Source: Treponema socranskii subsp. socranskii VPI DR56BR1116 = ATCC 35536 | GTDB taxonomy: Bacteria > Spirochaetota > Spirochaetia > Treponematales > Treponemataceae | Assembly: GCF_000468115.1 (NCBI RefSeq) | Contig: NZ_AVQI01000068.1 | Location: 1-64,000 of the forward strand | Reading direction: 5' to 3' | Length of the DNA: 64,000 bases | The notes under the pieces: model-generated | What the model saw: the letters and a program-made list of their open reading frames with translations, nothing else | Told to the model about the DNA's origin: nothing | Database searches by the model: none | Shown here: piece by piece, positions 42,753-51,356 of the stretch | Position numbering within the stretch: the stretch's first letter is position 1 | Layout: each line of letters begins with the position of its first letter | Program-made: the position numbers and the translations under genes

Positions 42753-44675
42753 TTATGCCGAATAATCGTCCTGCAGCATTATTTTGATGAGCTTCGTTTC
42801 GGGATTCCCCGCGCGCTCGTTCGTGCATTCGATTTGATCCCGCTCAAGACTGATTCCCGCAAGCGATGCAAAGCGCTTCGCATCTTCGGAAAGCAGTGAC
42901 ATCTTCGAAGCGCTGCACGCGTATACCGTGTTGCGCTCGGCGATAAAGCCCGTAAACAGATGCGCGAACTCATCGTCGCCGAAGGGAAGGCCGTAATACA
43001 TAAAAATCTTCGAATACTTGTGAATCGCCGCAATTCTCCGGCAGCAGTTTTTAAGCGCTTTCGAAAAATGCCCGCCGCCGGAAGCGTCCAGCACCAGCCC
43101 CTCGGCAAACACGTACAGACTGTCGTTCCAATCGCTTTTACCGCCCGCATTCGCAAGGCTGACGCATTCGTATTTTTTTGCCGCGCCGGCAATGCGTTTC
43201 AAAAGCGAATCGCCCGAAGGAACAGAGTCGTGTTCCTGCGCGCTCGCCGAAACCGTTATATCAGTCGGCGTATTTTGCCGCAGGATATCGCTTTCCGTGA
43301 CCAGCATATTGAGCTCGTCCTGCGAAATAGGCTTAAATCCGTCGTCCGCCGTCTGCACGTTTTCCGATTTTACTTCGGAAGCTTTTTTAAAAATCTCATC
43401 GACACTTGCTTGATTGATATTCGGCATCGTCTTTTTCTCCATTATATCGCTTGATTCTCTATTATTAAATTTACAGATTTCGATTTCATCCGGTATCGCT
43501 TCGCCGTCAAAATTAATAATTTCATATTCTCGTTTTTCGCCGCCGCTTTCCGCATCCGGCTCCGCAGCATCCTGCGCTTCCGCTTCGATCGCATCCGGCG
43601 CACAGACTGCTTCTTCGGACGTTTCATGCCGCTTTTTTTCAGCGGACTCCTCCGATTCGACTTTATCGAGCGGGGCACGGACATCTCCCTCAAATATAGC
43701 GTCCGGCCGATTTTCCGCAGTATCGGAATTATCGTTTTTTTTCGATAATGTTGCAACAGGTTCTTTTGCATCGGAGACGGCGCCTTTTTCCGCGTCGAAA
43801 TCCGAATCATCGGCATCGGTTTCAACGGCTGCATCGTCCCCCTGCCCTTCGACAAGATCGGAAGCCGCGTCGGTTGTATCGCCGGTTTTTTCGCCGCCGC
43901 ACGCTTCGCCTTCACGTTCGTTTTCACGCAATTCCGCTTCGTTGGCCGCTTTGCGTGCATCCGCTTCGTACCGATCGATTTCGGAAAGGTCTTCCTTTTC
44001 AAGCTCGTCGGAAGGCGTTTCATCTTCATCGGTTTTAATCAATTTTACCGCCGTCTTTTCAAAATCGCAGGGACGTAGAACAATAACCGAAGTACCGTCC
44101 TTTTCGCGGCGATACAAGCACCCGTCCTTTTCATCGACGTAAAAAACATCGTTATCTTCCGAAATGCGGATATGGCGGAGCGACGAACATCCGGCGAAAG
44201 CACCCGCTTCGAGCGTTTTGAGCGAAGAAGGCAATACAACGGCAGCGAGTTTCGTACAGTCTGCAGCAGCACCGCTTTTAATCCGCTCCACCGTATCGGG
44301 AATGACGAGCGATGCGAGCGACGTGCAATATGAAAAGACGTCTTCCGAAAGCTCCGTGAGGCCGGCGCGGAACGGAATCGATTTTAACGACGAGCAGCCG
44401 GAAAACGCAGCTCTGCCGATCGAATCGATTTCGGGAGGCATAACAATTTTTTCAAGAGAAGAACAGCCTTCAAAGAGCCGGTCGGGAAGAGAGCGAAGAG
44501 AAGTCGAAAGCTTTATCCGTTTGAGCGAAGCGCAGCCGGAAAAAAGAGAGGCTGGTATGTCCGTAACGGAATCGGGAATATCGACGGATTCGGCGCCTTC
44601 GTCGGGAACAAACGAAACAACTGCAGTACGGTCATCCGAAAGCAACAATCCGCTTCTGTGAAAACCAGTGCGCAT
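42753..44675 (-). CDS. BspA/TpLRR-type leucine-rich-repeat protein with acidic linker and distinct C-terminal domain
   Basis: 640 residues in three parts. Residues about 10-200 are BspA-type (LRR_5) repeats of the form LxxIxIPxxVxxIxxxAFxxCxSL, with repeats such as IPASLFSGCASLKRI and IGRAAFSGCSSLKSI. Residues about 215-415 are very acidic, low-complexity and likely disordered. Residues about 417-640 form a separate domain containing KPISQDELNMLV and a compact region rich in aromatic and Cys residues. There is no signal peptide or anchor, unlike surface BspA proteins, so it may be cytoplasmic. An internal ATG at 43427 (residue 417) has GGAG 9 bases upstream and could give a free 224-residue C-terminal protein. 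Confidence 0.8.
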   Translation of the reverse strand: MRTGFHRSGLLLSDDRTAVVSFVPDEGAESVDIPDSVTDIPASLFSGCASLKRIKLSTSLRSLPDRLFEGCSSLEKIVMPPEIDSIGRAAFSGCSSLKSIPFRAGLTELSEDVFSYCTSLASLVIPDTVERIKSGAAADCTKLAAVVLPSSLKTLEAGAFAGCSSLRHIRISEDNDVFYVDEKDGCLYRREKDGTSVIVLRPCDFEKTAVKLIKTDEDETPSDELEKEDLSEIDRYEADARKAANEAELRENEREGEACGGEKTGDTTDAASDLVEGQGDDAAVETDADDSDFDAEKGAVSDAKEPVATLSKKNDNSDTAENRPDAIFEGDVRAPLDKVESEESAEKKRHETSEEAVCAPDAIEAEAQDAAEPDAESGGEKREYEIINFDGEAIPDEIEICKFNNRESSDIMEKKTMPNINQASVDEIFKKASEVKSENVQTADDGFKPISQDELNMLVTESDILRQNTPTDITVSASAQEHDSVPSGDSLLKRIAGAAKKYECVSLANAGGKSDWNDSLYVFAEGLVLDASGGGHFSKALKNCCRRIAAIHKYSKIFMYYGLPFGDDEFAHLFTGFIAERNTVYACSASKMSLLSEDAKRFASLAGISLERDQIECTNERAGNPETKLIKIMLQDDYSA

Positions 44676-44785
44676 ACTATCGATATAATAACCCGAATAC
44701 CGGATCTTGTAAATTATGTGATCGGACAGAAGGAATCCGTACCGTTATCGCCGAAATTGTTTTCTACGGCTACCGCTAAAATCGC

Positions 44786-46048
44786 TTATCGTTCATCGCA
44801 CCAATTCGCAAGCAAATACTTTTCCGCCTCCGCATTCCACAGCCCTCTGTGGGCGTCTACGATGTCGGCAAGCTGTCCGAAACGGGAATCGCTCTCTCCG
44901 AGAGAACGGAAATCATCAATCGCCGTGAGAGGAAGATCGAGGTGCGTATAAATCAGTTTTTTTCCGCCCGGTATTTTCGGAAGTTCAAGCGTTGTCTTTG
45001 CGACGCTTTCAAGACCGCCTATATGTGTAACCATCACCGCAGGTTCGAGCGTCCCTTCTTCCGTCATGCGAAGCGATTCTATCATATCGCTTACATTGCC
45101 GCCGCTCGTCCCGATAACGTGCGTTGCATTATAATGAACGTCATAAAAATTTATATCGGCATGAAATTGTTTGTCGGTCGGGCCCGCGAAAAAATTCAAA
45201 CAACCGTCGCGTCCCAAAACGGCGGAACCGAGCGACAGTACGGAAGCTACGGGAACAAAACAAAACACATCATCGAAGCCTTCAGGCGCGTACCGTCTAA
45301 GCTGCCCTGCAGGATCCGGGCTGTCGTTTGTATTGATTATTTCGACTTGCACACCAAGTTTTTTCATTTCGGATTCGGGGAAAATTTTCTTTGCGCGCGC
45401 TATGCGTTTTTCATCGATATCGGTAAGCACAATAAGCGACGGCCGTCTGTCGCAGTGGACGGCATACATCAATGCGCCGAGTCCCATGGGGCCTGCTGCA
45501 GCAAGCAGCGCGAGCTTTCCGCCTTTTTTGATTCCCATTTCGTGGGCGTATACTCCCATCTGCGTATGAAAGCTCGCGTGAAAAGCGCCTATACAGCACG
45601 ACATCGGTTCCGCAAGAGACGCTTCAAAATATGCGTCGCCGTTATATTCGAGCAGACAGTCAAGGTCCATGACTTCGTGCGGCAAAATACAGTACGTCGC
45701 ATCGCCCCCGCAAAATTCATAGGAATATCCCGGCGACCACATTTCACCCTTGTAGTTGAGCGCCGGCTGGATCGTAAACTTCATACCGGGTTTAAAGCGA
45801 GATGTATACTTTGAGCCGACTTCTATGATATCGCCCGCAAACTCATGCCCGATTATTGCCGGATGATCCGCGATGTCGGGATGAACGCGCTTGTGTTTCG
45901 TTCCGAGTACCGCGCACTTATAGCTGGACATGCATATACTGTCGGAAACCACTTTTACGAGGATTTCATCGTCTTTAATGGGAGGGAGTTCAAACGTATC
46001 AAGACGTAAATCATTTGCACCGTGTATGCGCACCGCTTTTGCCAGCAT
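44786..46048 (-). CDS. Zinc-dependent medium-chain dehydrogenase, SorE (L-sorbose-1-phosphate reductase)-like
   Basis: A 420-residue NAD(P)-linked dehydrogenase of the MDR superfamily. Sequence YKCAVLGTKHKRVHPDIADHPAIIGHEFAG at the N-terminus carries the catalytic zinc His-Glu pair, GGDATYCILPHEVMD and LAEPMSCCIGAFHASF follow, and LLAAAGPMGLGALM is the dinucleotide loop. The KHKRVH and NP/HPAIIGHEFAG pattern and length over 400 are most like SorE. The surrounding ABC transporter does not phosphorylate its cargo, so the true substrate may be a free sugar or polyol. It lies 12 bases downstream of the first AraM-like gene, last of a three-gene dehydrogenase operon. Confidence 0.82.
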   Translation of the reverse strand: MLAKAVRIHGANDLRLDTFELPPIKDDEILVKVVSDSICMSSYKCAVLGTKHKRVHPDIADHPAIIGHEFAGDIIEVGSKYTSRFKPGMKFTIQPALNYKGEMWSPGYSYEFCGGDATYCILPHEVMDLDCLLEYNGDAYFEASLAEPMSCCIGAFHASFHTQMGVYAHEMGIKKGGKLALLAAAGPMGLGALMYAVHCDRRPSLIVLTDIDEKRIARAKKIFPESEMKKLGVQVEIINTNDSPDPAGQLRRYAPEGFDDVFCFVPVASVLSLGSAVLGRDGCLNFFAGPTDKQFHADINFYDVHYNATHVIGTSGGNVSDMIESLRMTEEGTLEPAVMVTHIGGLESVAKTTLELPKIPGGKKLIYTHLDLPLTAIDDFRSLGESDSRFGQLADIVDAHRGLWNAEAEKYLLANWCDER

Positions 46049-46060
46049 TTTAAAACCTCT

Positions 46061-47398
46061 TTATATATCAAAATAATTTTCCGAAACCTTCTGCAGTATG
46101 TCGTCAAGTTCGCCGATATCCCAAAGCAGGCGCGTTCCGACGTATTTGTCGCGGATATCTTTCGTACATTTTACAAGCGTCGGAATATCGTGCGGTGCGA
46201 CACCGAGTTCCGTAAGACGCAGGGGCATGCCGAGCGCTTTCATAGTATCTTCGATTTTCTGCGAAGGCGGAAGCATCTCTTTCATCACACTGCGCAATTC
46301 GGGCCACTTTTCGGCAATCTTTTTTATGCGTACTTTGTGCGAGGCTTTATCGTATTTGCGCTCTTTCGCTTCGAGCGCGATCATCGACTCGGCGGATTTT
46401 CCGACAAAGGCGCGCAGCGTTTTGCTCCATTCATCGTAATCGAAGGCGGCGGCATACCCCTCGGCTTTTGCAATATCTATCGCATCGATCTTTTCGATTT
46501 CCTCATATAATTTCAGCGTATACAGCGTCCCGATGCCCGCTTGAATACCGTGTAAATCCGCAGGGGTTCCGAAGACGAGATGCCGCATATCGATGATATG
46601 TGAAATATAGTGTTCCATGCCGCTCGCAGGCCTCGTAACGCCCGCATACGCCATCGCGCAGCCGGCAAGCAGGAGTCCGTCGGTCAATGTCCGTACCGCC
46701 TCTTCGTCCCCCGACAATAAACGAGGGGCGGCATCGAATACCTGTTGCAGCGCGCTTTGCAGAAGAGATGCAATTTTTTCGCAATAGTATTCGCCGGTGA
46801 TGATATGCGAAATCTTCCATTCCGTTACGCTGATGTACTTGGCAAGCATATCGCCGAATCCCGCCAAAATCATGCGCCGAGGAGCGCGTGCCAAAACGTC
46901 GATATCCGCAACGACGGAGTGCACCGTAGCGGACGGAAGCGATACTTTGAGCGACTGCACGTCCATCGATGAAGTCGGAGAAACCATGCCGTCCATACTC
47001 GGCGCCGTCAAAACGAGGATATACGGACGACCGCTCACGCGCGATACGAGCTTTGAAACGTCGTTGATGACTCCGCTCCCGACGGCGACGATACAATCGC
47101 AGGACGGATCCCAAAACATCATAACGCGCCCGAACGTTTCCTCCGTCGGCGCAAGCGGCTCGGTCGTTTCATATACATAGGATGAAAACGGTATGCCGGC
47201 ATTTTTCAAAATATCCGAAACCGTATCGCCCGCCGCTTTTTTCGTATTTCCGTCCATTATAAGAAACGGCTTTTCGGCGCCGGCTTCACAAAGCAATGAC
47301 GGAAGCGATGCAAGCGCACCTTTTTCGATTATTAATTTTTTTACGCCGCATACGTGTTTTTTCCCGCAGCCGCACGATCCGCCGTTATTTAATTCCAT
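46061..47398 (-). CDS. AraM/EgsA-type sn-glycerol-1-phosphate dehydrogenase-like enzyme (copy 1)
   Basis: A 445-residue enzyme of the iron-containing alcohol dehydrogenase/dehydroquinate-synthase fold. The NAD loop CIVAVGSGVINDVSKLVS, the TAPSMDGMVSPTSSM block, GFGDMLAKYISVTEWKISH with the metal Asp, and SGMEHYISHIIDM with metal histidines all match AraM/EgsA, which in Firmicutes reduces dihydroxyacetone phosphate to glycerol-1-phosphate. A Cys-rich start (GSCGCGKKHVCG) is unusual and may bind metal. It shares its operon with a clear paralogue, so the two likely have different substrates, perhaps other polyol phosphates or sugars; unproven. Confidence 0.83.
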   Translation of the reverse strand: MELNNGGSCGCGKKHVCGVKKLIIEKGALASLPSLLCEAGAEKPFLIMDGNTKKAAGDTVSDILKNAGIPFSSYVYETTEPLAPTEETFGRVMMFWDPSCDCIVAVGSGVINDVSKLVSRVSGRPYILVLTAPSMDGMVSPTSSMDVQSLKVSLPSATVHSVVADIDVLARAPRRMILAGFGDMLAKYISVTEWKISHIITGEYYCEKIASLLQSALQQVFDAAPRLLSGDEEAVRTLTDGLLLAGCAMAYAGVTRPASGMEHYISHIIDMRHLVFGTPADLHGIQAGIGTLYTLKLYEEIEKIDAIDIAKAEGYAAAFDYDEWSKTLRAFVGKSAESMIALEAKERKYDKASHKVRIKKIAEKWPELRSVMKEMLPPSQKIEDTMKALGMPLRLTELGVAPHDIPTLVKCTKDIRDKYVGTRLLWDIGELDDILQKVSENYFDI

Positions 47399-47481
47399 AT
47401 CGCCGTATCCTTTGCAAAAAATATCAGGACGCTGTGCCGGACGGCAAGCTCATCTTAAAAACAGCACGCTGCGGCAGCATA

Positions 47482-48792
47482 TTAGGCTTTGTTCCATGTG
47501 CTGAAATAGGTGCCTGAAGGATCGATAATGCGCTCGATCATCGCATCAAACAGTCCCGTTTCGTACAGCAAATCGACAACAGTATATCGGTTCCGCATCA
47601 TCTGAGCAACGCGCATACCGTACCGATGATTTTCGCTCGACAGGCAAATATCACTCGGTTCGGTCGGACAGCCGGCCGTTTGAAACATCTCTTTCAGCTT
47701 TGCAAACGGGATAATCTGCCCTTCGATTTTTTGCCGCAGCTCAGCCCACTTTGCCGCGATCGCAGATTGCCGCGCGGCGAGCGCATCCCCTTCCAAAAAC
47801 TTTTTCCGGCATATTTCGATTTGTCTGTCCCGCACCGACGGCTCTCGGACAAAATGCGCGATCGATTTTTGCCGCTCTTCCCACGTTTCGGGTGTATACG
47901 ATGCGGCCGCTTTTTCCACATCGCTTTTCGATAATTTTAATAATTCTTCCATAATTGCGGTAGTCGTCAGCGTACCGATCGCAACTTTAAAACCGTGAGA
48001 AGCTTCTTTACCGCCGACGGTACAAGAGCCGCGCATTTCCCATACGTGGCTCATAAGATGCTCGGCGCCGCTTGCCGGACGGGAATCGAAATACTCCTGC
48101 ATCGCAAAACCGGTTTGAATGAGCCCTGTAAAAACAGCCGCGGCGGCGGCGGGATCCCGAGCGCGAAGTTTTGCAGGTTCGGAAATCGCGGCTTTAAGCG
48201 AGGGCTGTACCATATCCCACACGCTTTCAACTATTTTTTCAATGCCGAGCGCATCTGCAATAAGCCAATCCGCGCCCGCAGGGACTTTCGCCGCCAAATC
48301 GCCGTAACCTGCTGCGATCATATCGATCGGCGCGTTCGACAAAATATCCGTATCCGCGACAACGAGAACGGGAGCGGGACATGGAAGCGTCATCTTTAAT
48401 CCGCGGTCGGTAATGGCCGCACCGTTGCTCGTAAAGCCGTCTACCGACGGTGCGGTTGCGATGCACATATACGGCCGCTCGCCTGCAACATAGGATGCCC
48501 GCTTGCACAGATCGTTGATCGTGCCGCTTCCGAGCGCAACGGCGACGGCGTCGGGCTTTTCTTCGAGCGCCCTCTGCACAGCCGAAACGTGCTCATCGTC
48601 CGCATATATCGTTTTTGCATCGAAACAATGACTGCTGCATTCGTCAAACTGGGAAACGACGATATCTTCGGCAAGAGCTTGCGTGTTCGTATCTTCTATA
48701 ATTAAGGGCTTCTTACCCGGAAATTTTTTATGGAACGCTTCGGCTGCTTCCCTCACCGCGCCGCTTTTCATCAGCAGTTCGCTGCGTATCAT
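47482..48792 (-). CDS. AraM/EgsA-type sn-glycerol-1-phosphate dehydrogenase-like enzyme (copy 2)
   Basis: 436 residues, paralogous to the product encoded next downstream. It has ALGSGTINDLCKRASYVAGE for dinucleotide binding, TAPSVDGFTSNGAAI, AGYGDLAAKVPAGADW, and SGAEHLMSHVWEM with metal histidines. The DGFTSNG variant and other differences from copy 1 suggest a different substrate. It is the first gene of the three-gene operon; a near-consensus promoter (48852-48880) and a shared upstream element (48890-48904) control it. GGGAGAGG precedes the ATG. It is divergent from the DeoR regulator, a common layout for sugar catabolic operons. Confidence 0.83.
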   Translation of the reverse strand: MIRSELLMKSGAVREAAEAFHKKFPGKKPLIIEDTNTQALAEDIVVSQFDECSSHCFDAKTIYADDEHVSAVQRALEEKPDAVAVALGSGTINDLCKRASYVAGERPYMCIATAPSVDGFTSNGAAITDRGLKMTLPCPAPVLVVADTDILSNAPIDMIAAGYGDLAAKVPAGADWLIADALGIEKIVESVWDMVQPSLKAAISEPAKLRARDPAAAAAVFTGLIQTGFAMQEYFDSRPASGAEHLMSHVWEMRGSCTVGGKEASHGFKVAIGTLTTTAIMEELLKLSKSDVEKAAASYTPETWEERQKSIAHFVREPSVRDRQIEICRKKFLEGDALAARQSAIAAKWAELRQKIEGQIIPFAKLKEMFQTAGCPTEPSDICLSSENHRYGMRVAQMMRNRYTVVDLLYETGLFDAMIERIIDPSGTYFSTWNKA

Positions 48793-48851
48793 ATATACCT
48801 CTCCCTAAAAAGGCACTGATTAATCCCTATATAAAACGCTCACCGTCGGAT

Positions 48852-48904
48852 ATTATATAAATTGAAGTTTTTTTTGTCAAACAAATTAAAACAGATTTTT
48901 TATA
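48852..48904 (-). promoter_or_regulatory. Consensus promoter and upstream element of the dehydrogenase operon
   Basis: Minus-strand TATAAAAAATCTGTT (48904-48890), 9 bases, TTGACA (48880-48875), 17 bases, TATAAT (48857-48852). The same 15-mer sits 9 bases before TTGACA at the binding-protein promoter (49885-49936), suggesting a shared operator or UP-type element. Confidence 0.85.
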
Positions 48905-48939
48905 AAAAATTACAAAACAACGAATATTATTAACACTAA

Positions 48940-48968
48940 TTCACTTTTTTTATACTTTATGCTATAAT
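48940..48968 (+). promoter_or_regulatory. Promoter of the DeoR-family regulator gene
   Basis: TTCACT (48940-48945), 17 bases, TATAAT (48963-48968), 43 bases before the ATG at 49012. Confidence 0.65.
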
Positions 48969-49011
48969 AATCGACGATATATTTTCACAATAAATGAAAT
49001 TCAGGGGAAAA

Positions 49012-49800
49012 ATGAACAAAACCGGAAAAGAGCAATCGACACCCAAAAGACGCGATGCGGTTTATCAATTGCTGCAGCAATGTAAAATCGCATCGGCAAA
49101 AGAGATAAGCAAAAAATTACACGTGTCGGAAATGACTATCAGACGCGACTTTGAATATTTGGAAAACAAAGGATTGGTAGAGCGAACTCACGGCGGTACA
49201 ATCATTTCAAACAGATACAATACCGCCCTGCTTTTTTCACAAAAGAATATGCTGCATATCGAAGCAAAGCAAGCTATCGCACGAAGCGCAGCCGCATACA
49301 TTCAACCATACGATACGATTTTTTTAAACAGCGGAACAACAACGATGCGCATATTTCCGTTTATCACTGCAGAACACGTAAAAATCATTACAAATAATCC
49401 ATGTATTCCCCTCGACGAAATATCCGAAAATATCGAAGTTATTTCTACCGGCGGCATATACAACACCGAATCGCTTACATTGGTAGGAGGAATCGCAAAT
49501 ACAAGCGTCGGCAACGTGTGGGCGACAAAATCCTTTATCGGAATAGACGGTATCGACGTCAACTGCGGTCTTACGACGCCGGTCGAGCAGGAAAGTTATA
49601 TCAATCGATTGATGATCGAACACACTCGGGGAAACATTATCATAGTTGCAGACAGCAGCAAAATCGGTAAAATTTCCCGGTTCCGTGTCGCTCCGATAAC
49701 AAGCATACATATTTTGATTACCGATACCGATATATCGAATACGGACGTTGAAAAATTCACAAATGCGGGAATTCAAGTAATCAAAGCGTCTTTTCTTTGA
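49012..49800 (+). CDS. DeoR-family transcriptional regulator
   Basis: Sugar-responsive repressor. The 262-residue protein has the DeoR winged helix: RRDAVYQLLQQCKIASAKEISKKLHVSEMTIRRDFEYLE, with recognition helix SEMTIRRD, and the GLVERTHGG wing. The C-terminal DeoRC sugar-phosphate-binding domain follows, with FLNSGTTT and ADSSKIGK. I use the ATG at 49012 with AGGGGAAAA upstream; an in-frame ATG at 48994 would put that ribosome site inside the gene. It sits between the divergent dehydrogenase operon and the ABC operon and most likely controls both through the repeated TATAAAAAATCTGTT sites; the site-protein link is inferred. Confidence 0.9.
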   Translation: MNKTGKEQSTPKRRDAVYQLLQQCKIASAKEISKKLHVSEMTIRRDFEYLENKGLVERTHGGTIISNRYNTALLFSQKNMLHIEAKQAIARSAAAYIQPYDTIFLNSGTTTMRIFPFITAEHVKIITNNPCIPLDEISENIEVISTGGIYNTESLTLVGGIANTSVGNVWATKSFIGIDGIDVNCGLTTPVEQESYINRLMIEHTRGNIIIVADSSKIGKISRFRVAPITSIHILITDTDISNTDVEKFTNAGIQVIKASFL

Positions 49801-49884
49801 CATAACGCAATTACGCTGTAACGCTTTCATAGTTATTATTAAAAGTAAATTATTGTTAAAGAAACCCATAATTTTGTGAAATTA

Positions 49885-49936
49885 TATAAAAAATCTGTTC
49901 GAATTTTCTTGACAGGTGATTTTTCTGTGGTATAAT
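49885..49936 (+). promoter_or_regulatory. Consensus promoter and upstream element of the sugar ABC operon
   Basis: TATAAAAAATCTGTT (49885-49899), 9 bases, TTGACA (49909-49914), 16 bases, TATAAT (49931-49936). The upstream 15-mer is the same as at the dehydrogenase operon. A leader of about 125 bases follows before the ATG at 50071; AGGAGG sits before it, and another AGGAGG at 49986 precedes a short frame at 49992. Confidence 0.88.
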
Positions 49937-50070
49937 TTTTACTGCAATTCCTTATAAGCTACTTTTATTCGTTTTTTCCTTAATTAGGAGGATGTTCGTA
50001 CGTAGTTTGTTTTTGTCCGAAAATTACGAATTTCTTTGCAATATATTTTACGATTTTCCAGGAGGCAATT

Positions 50071-51327
50071 ATGAAAAAATCGGTGCTTTTAGGATGCATG
50101 TTTTTCGTATTTTCCGCTGCATTATTTGCACTGGGCGAATCGGACGTTTCGAAACAAGACAGCGGCCCGGTTAAGCTGACATTGTGGCATCGCTGGTCGG
50201 GCGCAAACAGCGACTATCTTGCACAAGTCGTCCGAGCGTTCGAGGCAAAAAATAAAAACATTAAAATCGATATTATCGCAAAGCCCGGCGAATATATGCA
50301 GCTTTTGCAATCCATGGTTGCGGATATAGCGGCCGGAAATCAGCCGCCCGATTTATTTATCGGAGGATATAATCTCCTCGACTATATCGCAACGGAATTA
50401 CAGCCGACGGAATTGAAAAATTTGGCTCCGAACGAAGCGGCTCTTTCGGAACTGCGATCGCGATTCGATAAACCCATATACGATATTACGAATATCAATG
50501 GAAAACAAATCGGTCTGCCGTTCGCGCTTTCAAATATCGTCTTGTACGTAAACATGGATATTTTTAAAGCGGCGGGATTAAGCGAACGCGACATCCCCGC
50601 AACATGGGATGAAGTTATACGTGTCGGAAAAATTATCAAAGCAAAAACTGATAAAATGCCGATCGCCATCCAGCTTCCCGATACATGGGCGGACTGCAGC
50701 CTCATCTATTCTGCGGGAGGACGGATCAAATCTGCAGACAACAAACGCATCGACTTAACAAATACGGGGGCAATACAAGCGCTCACGATGTGGCAAACTC
50801 TTTACCAAGAGGGTCTTTCTCCTGTCGAAACGGACGCGGAAAGCGAATCCGGCTTTGCTGCGGGCAACCTTGCGATGCGTCCGACAACGATCATGAAAAT
50901 CAACGGATATCTTTCACAGGCAAATTTCGATCTTCGTACGGCAAAAATGCCGAGCTTTGCGGGAAAAACAAATAAACTCGCAGCCGGAGGCGCGGCCGTC
51001 ATCACGTTTGCGAAAGATAAAACAAAAAAAGATGCGGTATGGCAATTTATGAATTTCGTCGCATCAAAAGAAGGAATGGATATCTTTACGAAGACGGGGT
51101 ACCTCTGCGTTACCAAAGACGTCGTCGCAAAGACAAAATATCAGGAAGTCGCTTACGAGCAAGAACCGCTTGCAATGATATGGCCGAACTGGCCGGGCGG
51201 GGCTGCAGGAATGGAAATCGAACGGCTGTATCTTAACGCCCGCAACAAGATCGTGCTTCAAAATGCACCGGTTGAATCGACGCTGAAAGCGTTGGAAACG
51301 GAATGCAATAAACTCTTGGCAAGGTAG
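50071..51327 (+). CDS. Sugar ABC transporter substrate-binding protein (copy 1)
   Basis: Periplasmic binding protein of the extracellular solute-binding family 1 (CUT1 class). 418 residues with a signal peptide ending near LFALG; there is no lipobox cysteine, so the mature protein should be soluble. Features include LTLWHRWSG near the start, an AIQLPDTWAD hinge, GFAAGNLAMRPTTIMKING, and the aromatic-rich IWPNWPGGAAGMEIERLY near the end. AGGAGG precedes the ATG. It heads the ABC operon and is followed 29 bases later by a paralogue that is about two-thirds identical by eye. Confidence 0.92.
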   Translation: MKKSVLLGCMFFVFSAALFALGESDVSKQDSGPVKLTLWHRWSGANSDYLAQVVRAFEAKNKNIKIDIIAKPGEYMQLLQSMVADIAAGNQPPDLFIGGYNLLDYIATELQPTELKNLAPNEAALSELRSRFDKPIYDITNINGKQIGLPFALSNIVLYVNMDIFKAAGLSERDIPATWDEVIRVGKIIKAKTDKMPIAIQLPDTWADCSLIYSAGGRIKSADNKRIDLTNTGAIQALTMWQTLYQEGLSPVETDAESESGFAAGNLAMRPTTIMKINGYLSQANFDLRTAKMPSFAGKTNKLAAGGAAVITFAKDKTKKDAVWQFMNFVASKEGMDIFTKTGYLCVTKDVVAKTKYQEVAYEQEPLAMIWPNWPGGAAGMEIERLYLNARNKIVLQNAPVESTLKALETECNKLLAR

Positions 51328-51356
51328 ATACGATTATATTTTTAAGGAGTTGTTAT

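Noticed and set aside
49817-49829. A cre-like catabolite-repression site (TGTAACGCTTTCA) before the sugar ABC operon
   Set aside because: It is one base short of the 14-bp cre consensus, and no CcpA-type regulator is known to me in treponemes; left unannotated.
49992-50174. A 60-codon frame starting right after AGGAGG, overlapping the first binding-protein gene
   Set aside because: The AGGAGG touches the ATG with no spacing and the frame is the binding-protein signal sequence read out of frame; it is most likely not translated.
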